In this document: piece by piece, positions 1 through 4,661 of the stretch
How the letters are laid out: every line of letters starts with the position of its first letter
Position numbering within the stretch: position 1 is the first letter of the stretch
Source: JAQGMO01 sp050954505
Lineage (GTDB): Bacteria; Pseudomonadota; Gammaproteobacteria; Burkholderiales; Burkholderiaceae_D
Direction: 5' to 3'
NCBI GenBank assembly: GCA_050954505.1
Contig: JBPBPY010000457.1
Span: 1 to 9,672 of the forward strand
DNA length: 9,672 nt
Translations under genes and position numbers: made by a program
The notes under the pieces: generated by a model
What the model saw: the letters and a program-made list of their open reading frames with translations, nothing else
What the model was told of the DNA's origin: nothing
Database searches by the model: none

Positions 1-455
1 TCGTTTTCCGCCATGCTGGCCGGTGCTTCGACCACATAGCGGTAGACTTCGCCGACTGCCGTCGTCAGCGGCGCCAGGGTAGGCTGGATGGTTGGCGGCA
101 GGGTGATGTTCTGGAGTTTTTCCAGCACCTGCTGGCGCGCGAAATAGTCGTTGGTGCCATCCTCGAAGGTCAGCGTGACGATCGACAGGCCGGTGATGGT
201 GACCGAGCGCAGCTGCGTCTGCCGCGGTACACCACTCATCTCGCGCTCGATCGGCAGCGTCACCGTGCGTTCGATCTCCTCCGGCGCCAGGCCATTGGCC
301 TGGGTGACGATCTGCACCTGGACATCCTGCACATCGGGGAACGCTTCGATCGGCAGATTCGACAGCGAGCGGTAGCCGAAGATGGCCAGCGCAGCGCACA
401 GCACCAAGACGAAGACACGCTGCGCCAGGACGAATGAAATCAGCTTATCGAGCAT
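1..455 (-). CDS. czcA: CzcA-like heavy-metal efflux RND pump, N-terminal part (cut by window edge)
   Basis: Inner-membrane, proton-driven RND transporter of the heavy-metal efflux (HME) type, the motor of a CzcCBA-like tripartite pump. Only the first 151 codons are in the window. Reading the minus strand from ATG at 455 gives MLDKLISFVLAQRVFVLVLC, whose first transmembrane helix spans about residues 9-30. The RND signature NLPIEAFPDVQDVQVQIVTQ follows at about 34-53, then the porter-domain start with TLPIEREMSGVP and FEDGTNDYFARQQVLEKLQ, all typical of the CzcA/CusA branch. The start overlaps the 3' end of the adaptor gene by 11 bases, so the two are co-transcribed and probably translationally coupled; GGAG lies 10 bases upstream. 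Metal specificity sits in the transmembrane region (helix 4), which is outside the window, so the substrate (Co/Zn/Cd, Ni or Cu/Ag) cannot be assigned. The symbol denotes family only. Confidence 0.9.
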   Translation of the reverse strand, partial: MLDKLISFVLAQRVFVLVLCAALAIFGYRSLSNLPIEAFPDVQDVQVQIVTQANGLAPEEIERTVTLPIEREMSGVPRQTQLRSVTITGLSIVTLTFEDGTNDYFARQQVLEKLQNITLPPTIQPTLAPLTTAVGEVYRYVVEAPASMAEN

Positions 456-1635
456 GGGCTGCCAGCTCCGCGTTGAGCAGCAGCGCACCTGCCGTCACCA
501 GCATTTCGCCACTTGCCAGTCCGCTTTCGACATAGCTGCGCTCACGTCCGCGTTGCGCCACCTTGACCTGGCGTTTTTCATACACGCCGGCAGACTTCTC
601 GACGAAAGCGAATTCGTGTATCCCTTCGACGATCAGGCTGGCATTGGGCACGGCGAATGCCTGCCTGCCGGTGTCGGCGAGGAAGGCGACGCGGGCAAAC
701 ATTTCCGGGCGCAGCTTGCGCTGTGCATTGGCGACGCTGCAGCGCACCTGTATGCGGCGGGTGGCTGGATCGAGCGCAAAGCCGACCCGCTCGACCCGGG
801 CAGCAAAGCGCTGGTCGGGAAACGCATCGGTTTCGATGCTGACTGCCTGGCCAGGATGGATGGCGGCAATGCTGCGTTCAGGGACGTCGATCATCACCCA
901 TAGCCGGCTCGGGTCGGTGATGACGAACAGCGGCGCAGCCTGGTCGGGACGCACCTCCATGCCGGGCGTGACCTGACGCTCGGCGACAACGCCGGCCATC
1001 GGCGTCTTGAGGCCGAAACTGCCGTTCTCGGCAGCACCGGCATTGAGATTTTTCAGGCGCTGGGCGGCGCGCCGGGTCTCTGCCCGCGCCTGTGCATAGT
1101 CGGCATCGGCGGCCTCGAAGTCCTTGCGTGCAATGACTTCATTATCGAGCAAGGCACGAGCGCGCTCGAAAGCAAGCTTCTTGCGCACTTCATCGGCTTG
1201 ACCTCGGTGCCAGTCAGCCTGGGCGGTGGCCAGGTCCGGTGAGCTGAGTTCGAGCAGCACCGCATCGCGGCGGACTTCGTCGCCGGCTTCGACGCGCAAT
1301 CTGGTTACCCGCCCGGCGATCGGCGAATTGATGCGTACGGTAACGTTTTCATCGTAGGCGATGCGGCCATTGAACGGGTCGGAAACCGGCACCGGCGAGA
1401 GCACCAGCCTGGCGGTCTGCAGGGCCGGGCGCTGAGCGGCCTCGGTGCCCACGGTGTCCTGCCGGAGGAGACCGGAAGCCTGTGCTGCACTGGGCACCAG
1501 CGAGATCGGGCCCGGCTTCGGCACTGGCGCGGTTGCTACGCAGGCCGGTTGCAGCGGGCTGTCCGAAAACAGGGCGCCGGCACCGAAGGCCATGACCAGG
1601 GTAATGACGGACATGCGTCTGGAAGAATGCATCAT
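445..1635 (-). CDS. czcB: CzcB-like RND periplasmic adaptor (membrane fusion protein)
   Basis: Periplasmic adaptor of 396 residues joining the CzcA-like pump to the CzcC-like outer-membrane channel. A hydrophobic N-terminal segment at about 9-24 gives membrane targeting. The first lipoyl half (SPIAGRVTRLRVEAGDEVRR) is at about 104-123, followed by an alpha-helical hairpin at about 136-200 rich in Ala, Arg and Glu. The second lipoyl half (TPMAGVVAERQVTPGMEV) is at about 211-228. The beta-barrel (LWVMIDVPERSIAAIHPGQ) begins near 245 and the membrane-proximal domain runs from about 325 to 390. Length is normal for the family. No histidine-rich stretch or extra N-terminal heavy-metal-binding domain is visible, unlike some CzcB/CusB relatives. 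The start ATG at 1635 overlaps the czcC stop in an ATGA arrangement; a second ATG follows immediately and could be used instead. Family assignment is firm and metal specificity is unknown. Confidence 0.9.
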   Translation of the reverse strand: MMHSSRRMSVITLVMAFGAGALFSDSPLQPACVATAPVPKPGPISLVPSAAQASGLLRQDTVGTEAAQRPALQTARLVLSPVPVSDPFNGRIAYDENVTVRINSPIAGRVTRLRVEAGDEVRRDAVLLELSSPDLATAQADWHRGQADEVRKKLAFERARALLDNEVIARKDFEAADADYAQARAETRRAAQRLKNLNAGAAENGSFGLKTPMAGVVAERQVTPGMEVRPDQAAPLFVITDPSRLWVMIDVPERSIAAIHPGQAVSIETDAFPDQRFAARVERVGFALDPATRRIQVRCSVANAQRKLRPEMFARVAFLADTGRQAFAVPNASLIVEGIHEFAFVEKSAGVYEKRQVKVAQRGRERSYVESGLASGEMLVTAGALLLNAELAAHAR

Positions 1636-3029
1636 GGCTGGCTTTCGGTGGCAATGGCAGTGTGCCAGGCCGCGAGGGCCTTGGCGTGGTCGGCTTGGGC
1701 GGCAATGGCTTCGAGCTGGGTGGCGCGCTGCACGCGCCGGGCATCAAGCACATCCATGACGCCGATGGCTCCCTTGCGAAAGGCAAACTCGGCTGCCTGC
1801 GCCGATTTGCCGGACGCTTCCAGCAATTCGCCTTCGAAACGCTGTACTCGCTCGGCCGCCGAGCGCAGCTCTTCGCGCGCGCGCCAGACATCGCCCTGCG
1901 CGGCTGCGCTGGTTTTTTCCAGTGTGGTCTGGGCGCTTTGCACGGCAATCGTGGCGCTGCGGATTTCGCCGTTGTATTCGTTGCGCACGAACAGCGGAAT
2001 CTGCACGGCCACGCCATAACTGTTGCCGCCATTTTGCGGCCAATGTTCGGCTTGCACGCCGACGCTGATGTCGCGTGTGCGCAAGGCCACGGCCTGGCGT
2101 TGCGCAGTCATCGCCGCATCCAGGCGCGCGCGCGCGGCCCGGACATCGGCGCGTGCCGCCACGGCCTGGGTCAGGGCTTGGTCGCTGGTATTTTCCGAGG
2201 GTTCCATGCCGGCCTGCGGCCAGTGGTCCACCGCGCGCAATGGCGCAGCCTGGGGCATGGCGCCGGTGCTTTGCCAGCCGGTCCCCGCTGCACTGCCATC
2301 GCCGGGCACTGGCGTGGCGCCAGCCAGCAGCGCTGGCCCGGAGCGGCCAAGCAGCAGCCCCAGGGCCAGCCGGGCGCGCCGCAATTCGGTCACCGCCGCG
2401 CTGCCATCATTCCTGGCGCGAAACAGGTCGACCTCGATGCGGGCCACATCGGCGCCGGCGATATCGCCTGCGTCCTTGCGTTTGCCTGCCGCTGCCAGCG
2501 CATTGTCGAACAGCCTGGTGGTGTCGTCGAACAGGCGCAGTTTTTCCTGCGCTGCCAGCAGATTATAATAGGATTGCGTGACCGCCAGCGCGAGCTGCCT
2601 GGCGCTGTCGGCCAGGTCGGCACGCGCTGCCTGTTCCAGCTGCTCGGCATTGCGCGTGCGCAGCCCCCGCTTGTCGCCGCGTTCGAACAGCTGGTCGAGG
2701 CGCACCGTGCTGTCGACGGTTTTGCGGCGCAAGCCGCCGGAACCGATTCCCTGGGAGGGGTTGATGTTGAAGGTCTGCAGCGTCAATGTGGGATTGGGCG
2801 CATTGTTGGCAACCAGGATCGCAGCCTGGGCATTCTGCACCATGGCCAGCGCCAGGCGGCCATCATGGTTGGCCTGGCTGGCAAGTGCCAGTGCCTGCGC
2901 CAGGGTGATATCATCAAAACCCTGTGCTGCCGGTGCCATGGCGGCAGCGGCGGGCGGTGCGGCTGCCGGGCAACAGCAGGCATTGCCGAGCAAGGCTGCG
3001 GCAAGCAGGAACAACGAACGGCGTTTCAT
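1632..3029 (-). CDS. czcC: CzcC-like outer-membrane factor (TolC/OEP family) of metal efflux pump
   Basis: Outer-membrane channel subunit of about 465 residues, first gene of the leftward czcCBA-type operon. The N-terminus MKRRSLFLLAAALLGNACCC is a signal peptide. Three consecutive cysteines follow it, but residues -3 to -1 (GNA) fit a lipobox poorly, so cleavage by signal peptidase I within the Ala/Pro stretch at 21-36 is as likely as lipidation. Two outer-membrane efflux (OEP) repeats follow. The first contains DQLFERGDKRGLRTRNAEQL at about 112-131. The second starts in the C-terminal half and contains QIPLFVRNEYNGEIRSA, the usual strand-turn signature. I chose ATG at 3029. A TTG at 3050 would add seven residues (MKSADQL) before an otherwise normal signal peptide and has no close ribosome-binding site. 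No strong Shine-Dalgarno precedes either start. The gene order C-B-A matches the classical metal-efflux arrangement. Confidence 0.88.
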   Translation of the reverse strand: MKRRSLFLLAAALLGNACCCPAAAPPAAAAMAPAAQGFDDITLAQALALASQANHDGRLALAMVQNAQAAILVANNAPNPTLTLQTFNINPSQGIGSGGLRRKTVDSTVRLDQLFERGDKRGLRTRNAEQLEQAARADLADSARQLALAVTQSYYNLLAAQEKLRLFDDTTRLFDNALAAAGKRKDAGDIAGADVARIEVDLFRARNDGSAAVTELRRARLALGLLLGRSGPALLAGATPVPGDGSAAGTGWQSTGAMPQAAPLRAVDHWPQAGMEPSENTSDQALTQAVAARADVRAARARLDAAMTAQRQAVALRTRDISVGVQAEHWPQNGGNSYGVAVQIPLFVRNEYNGEIRSATIAVQSAQTTLEKTSAAAQGDVWRAREELRSAAERVQRFEGELLEASGKSAQAAEFAFRKGAIGVMDVLDARRVQRATQLEAIAAQADHAKALAAWHTAIATESQP

Positions 3030-3089
3030 GAGTTGGTCTGCGCTTTTCAAGGAGGCTGGAAATGTCCTTGCGGATGGTACACAGCCTGT

Positions 3090-3118
3090 CTGTCAAGCCG
3101 CTTAAGCGGGCCTGACAG
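3090..3118 (-). promoter_or_regulatory. Palindrome with embedded TTGACA: candidate operator/promoter of the czc operon
   Basis: The core CCGCTTAAGCGG (3098-3109) is a perfect 12-base palindrome. It is flanked by CTGTCA on the left (3090-3095) and TGACAG on the right (3113-3118), giving a nearly symmetrical 29-base element about 60-90 bases upstream of the czcC ATG. Read on the minus strand, the left flank supplies a perfect -35 hexamer TTGACA (3096-3091). No good -10 hexamer is visible 16-18 bases further on: the 17-base position gives CCGCAA. This would suit an activator-dependent promoter, or the TTGACA may be coincidental. Which regulator binds is unknown, since no metal-response regulator gene lies in the window. 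Confidence 0.45.
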
Positions 3119-3127
3119 CTGCCTGAC
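3110..3127 (-). repeat. Two GCCTGAC heptamer direct repeats, 11 bases apart
   Basis: GCCTGAC occurs at 3110-3116 and again at 3121-3127, a spacing of 11 bases, about one helical turn. The pair lies on the upstream side of the TTGACA of the candidate czc promoter and partly overlaps the palindrome's right arm. Tandem half-sites with one-turn spacing are typical of OmpR/PhoB-type response regulators, the class that includes CzcR and CopR. The binding role is inference; the repeats themselves are directly visible. Confidence 0.35.
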
Positions 3128-3234
3128 GGCAGTAAAGCGCGAACGCCGGACATGCATTGCTGCGCGCGCAAACCCGGGTGGCAATCAGCGCGCCATGGAA
3201 AAGTCCCTTGGCATACGACAGCACGTCAAATCGA

Positions 3235-3282
3235 AAGCGGCCAAGAGCGGCCAAGAGCGGCAAAAAGCGGCCAAAAGCGGCC
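3235..3282. repeat. 10-base tandem repeat array (about five copies of AGCGGCCAAR)
   Basis: The pentamer AGCGG recurs at 3236, 3246, 3256, 3266 and 3276, with the intervening bases CCAAG, CCAAG, CAAAA and CCAAA. The array is therefore about five imperfect units of period exactly 10. It begins directly after the stop codon of the 139-residue membrane-protein gene (stop at 3285-3283 on the minus strand) and lies about 115 bases upstream of the czc palindrome. It is not in any convincing reading frame. Period 10 with short A-runs places each unit on the same DNA face. It could be a multi-site protein-binding array, a slipped-strand expansion, or part of a transcript 3' end. No function can be assigned. 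Confidence 0.7.
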
Positions 3283-3702
3283 TTACCGCAGCAGCAGCAA
3301 AGCCAGGTTGGCCGCAGCAAGCAAAGCCAATGCAGCGCAGGCAGCGGCAAGCCAGAAGATGCGCCGGCGACTTGTTTCGGCATGGCCGATCAGCTGGGTG
3401 TTCTGTTCGGCCAGTGCCGCAATGAGCTGGGAAGACTCCAGCATCTGTGCGTGCGAATCGCGCGCTGCCTGTTCCAGGCCGTCGAGCTGCAGCTGCATCG
3501 AGGCGATCAGCTGATCCATCGACACCACTGTCGGCGCCGAGGCCGACGCATCGGCGCTGGTCCCTGCAGGCATGGCGTCGGCAGGCGCCTTCCTGGCCAC
3601 CGCCTTCCACAGTTTCCTGGCGCCGTCGGCCACCACGGGCGCTGTGCTGATCACATCCGCCCAGGGTACGGTTTTCAACAATGTCATCCATCCGAGAGCC
3701 AT
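3283..3702 (-). CDS. Hypothetical protein with coiled coil and C-terminal membrane anchor
   Basis: A 139-residue protein of unknown function. The start at 3702 is supported by AAGGA six bases upstream on the minus strand. The N-terminal part (MALGWMTLLKTVPWADVIST, then a segment ending GARKLWKAVARK) looks amphipathic. An Ala/Ser/Pro-rich low-complexity linker spans about 38-60. A heptad-like helix at about 61-108 (SMDQLIASMQLQLDGLEQAA onward) suggests a coiled coil. A single transmembrane helix at about 115-138 follows SRRR and ends in LLLLR. The positive cluster before the helix and the absence of a signal peptide suggest a tail-anchored inner-membrane protein with its bulk in the cytoplasm. 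It lies 46 bases downstream of the ferredoxin gene on the same strand and may share its transcript. I recognise no named family, so function is open. Confidence 0.72.
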   Translation of the reverse strand: MALGWMTLLKTVPWADVISTAPVVADGARKLWKAVARKAPADAMPAGTSADASASAPTVVSMDQLIASMQLQLDGLEQAARDSHAQMLESSQLIAALAEQNTQLIGHAETSRRRIFWLAAACAALALLAAANLALLLLR

Positions 3703-3736
3703 GGGTATCCTTGTGCGCGGCGCAAGCCGGTGCCTG

Positions 3737-3742
3737 ACTATA
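3737..3742 (-). promoter_or_regulatory. Possible -10 element (TATAGT) for the membrane-anchor gene
   Basis: Minus-strand hexamer TATAGT lies 35 bases before the ATG at 3702, in the 46-base gap after the ferredoxin stop. No recognisable -35 hexamer is found 16-18 bases upstream, within the ferredoxin 3' end. It could give the membrane-anchor gene its own promoter, but the evidence is a single hexamer. Confidence 0.2.
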
Positions 3743-3748
3743 CCCGAA

Positions 3749-4051
3749 TCATGGTGCGGCGCAGGCGCGCGGCGCCTCGATCACCAGGTCGCTTTCTGCC
3801 ACGGCAACGCAGGGCAGGATGTATCCCTGGGCTTTTTCTTCCGCCGAGAGGCCAGGCCAGTCGATGATGTGGCGCGCGGTGCCACTGACGAGGCGGCATT
3901 GGCAAGTGCGGCAGGTACCATTGCGGCATGAGCTCGGCAAAATGATTCGCGCCTGCTGTGCCGCAACCAGCAAGGTTTGCTGCGGCAGAACCGCAAAGGT
4001 CCAGCCGCCGGGCGTCAGCGAAACCATCCATGTCTGCAATGCGGCGGGCAT
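3749..4051 (-). CDS. Stand-alone plant-type [2Fe-2S] ferredoxin
   Basis: A 100-residue electron carrier with a single plant-type [2Fe-2S] domain. The cluster ligands are visible: Cys42, Cys47 and Cys50 in SCRNGTCRTC (CX4CX2C), with the fourth ligand Cys81 in YILPCVA, 30 residues after Cys50. The beta-grasp fold is suggested by strands at about 17-29 and 87-93 and by the WPGLSAEEKAQGYILPC loop typical of such domains. Additional cysteines at 52 and 97 are not standard ligands. The start ATG at 4051 has AGAGG six bases upstream. There is no reductase (FAD/NAD) domain, so a partner enzyme must lie elsewhere. It is transcribed away from the efflux operon and shares the AT-rich control region. A role in feeding an oxygenase or reductase for aromatic compounds is possible but unproven. 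Confidence 0.88.
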   Translation of the reverse strand: MPAALQTWMVSLTPGGWTFAVLPQQTLLVAAQQARIILPSSCRNGTCRTCQCRLVSGTARHIIDWPGLSAEEKAQGYILPCVAVAESDLVIEAPRACAAP

Positions 4052-4122
4052 CTTGAACCTCTTGGTGAAGGTGGCATTTTACGCATTCGTGCAGGTGCCG
4101 CTCGAAACAATGAAAACTTGCT

Positions 4123-4142
4123 GAAAACAAATAGTTGTTTTC
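4123..4142. repeat. Inverted repeat GAAAACAA-4-TTGTTTTC in the divergent promoter region
   Basis: Perfect 8-base arms, GAAAACAA (4123-4130) and TTGTTTTC (4135-4142), separated by ATAG. It lies just upstream of the extended -10 element at 4145-4153, where a -35 region or activator site would be. A direct repeat TGAAAAC (4111-4117 and 4122-4128, 11 bases apart) overlaps its left arm. It is a candidate binding site for a second regulator, or a second site for the MarR-type protein, although its sequence differs from the palindrome at 4154. Confidence 0.5.
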
Positions 4143-4144
4143 CA

Positions 4145-4153
4145 TGTTAATAT
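4145..4153 (+). promoter_or_regulatory. Extended -10 promoter element for the marR-efflux operon
   Basis: TG at 4145-4146, one base, then TAATAT at 4148-4153 matches an extended -10 (TGnTATAAT) with two hexamer differences. No good -35 lies 17 bases upstream (AAACAA), which extended -10 promoters tolerate. The predicted start of transcription near 4160 would fall inside the palindrome 4154-4165, so a bound repressor would block it. An alternative, weaker hexamer TATACC lies at 4176-4181. Confidence 0.45.
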
Positions 4154-4165
4154 TTAGCATGCTAA
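4154..4165. promoter_or_regulatory. SlyA/MarR-type operator TTAGCATGCTAA
   Basis: Perfect 12-base palindrome, with partial symmetry extending to 4151-4168. Established knowledge: the SlyA consensus site is TTAGCAAGCTAA, which differs from this site at one central base. The regulator encoded 20 bases downstream carries SlyA-like recognition-helix and wing sequence, so autoregulation is a natural inference. The site abuts the extended -10 and covers the predicted transcription start. It could also influence the divergent ferredoxin gene, whose ATG is about 100 bases away. Confidence 0.7.
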
Positions 4166-4184
4166 TTAAATTCCCTATACCGCT

Positions 4185-4661
4185 GTGCAGAAATTCGATC
4201 TGACCCTGATGTCCCTGAGCGTGCTCATCACGCAAGTCTCGCGCCGCTACAAGGCAGCTTTCGACAAGATGGCCGGGGATTACCAGCTCTCGCATGCATC
4301 GGCATGGCCAATGGTCATGATTTCGCGGCTGGGCGACGGCGTGCGTCCGGGCGCGGTGGCTGACGCCATGGGCATGGAGGCGCCGTCGCTGGTGCGCATC
4401 ATCGAACAGCTGAGCGAGTCGGGACTGGTGGAGCGGCGCGACGATGTCAGCGACCGCCGCGCCAAGACCCTGCATTTGACCGAAGAAGGCAAGGTTTGCG
4501 CTGCCCGGCTGGAAAAAGCCTTGCTGCCGTTTCGGCGCGAACTGTTTGCAGCCTGTTCGGCGGCGGACATCGAAGCCTGTCTGCGCGTCATGAGTGCGCT
4601 CGATGTCTCGCTGGCTGTGTTCGAAACCACGCGGGCGGCCGGGAGCAGGAAGGCATCGTGA
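4185..4661 (+). CDS. MarR/SlyA-family transcriptional regulator
   Basis: Winged helix-turn-helix regulator of 158 residues that binds DNA as a dimer and usually releases on binding phenolic or other aromatic ligands. Dimerisation helices form the N-terminus (about 8-30) and C-terminus (about 108-150). The HTH lies at about 53-80, with recognition helix MEAPSLVRIIEQLSESGL. The wing carries RRDDVSDRRAKTLHLTEEG (84-102), with the conserved DRRAK motif. Both segments closely resemble SlyA as I remember it (PSLVR...DQL, SDRRAK...LTE), fitting the TTAGCATGCTAA site upstream. The start is uncertain: GTG at 4185 is the first usable codon after an in-frame stop at 4167, but no Shine-Dalgarno is seen. 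ATG at 4209 would remove eight residues. The stop overlaps the next ATG by one base (TGATG). It probably represses its own operon. Confidence 0.9.
   Translation: MQKFDLTLMSLSVLITQVSRRYKAAFDKMAGDYQLSHASAWPMVMISRLGDGVRPGAVADAMGMEAPSLVRIIEQLSESGLVERRDDVSDRRAKTLHLTEEGKVCAARLEKALLPFRRELFAACSAADIEACLRVMSALDVSLAVFETTRAAGSRKAS

Noticed and set aside
3030..3050. TTG start at 3050 for the CzcC-like gene
   Set aside because: It adds seven residues ahead of a normal signal peptide and lacks a close ribosome-binding site; ATG 3029 is more plausible.
3235..3282. Tandem repeats as a CRISPR array
   Set aside because: Units are 10 bases with no unique spacers and no cas genes nearby.
3277..3289. Possible terminator (GCGG/CCGC stem then TTTT on the minus strand) at the end of the membrane-anchor gene
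   Set aside because: The stem is only four base pairs and is made from the first unit of the tandem repeat, too weak to call.
1662..3425. Long plus-strand open frame (587 codons) antisense to czcC
   Set aside because: It mirrors the CzcC-like gene on the other strand, has no family signature and crosses the non-coding leader and repeat array. High GC makes long antisense frames common.
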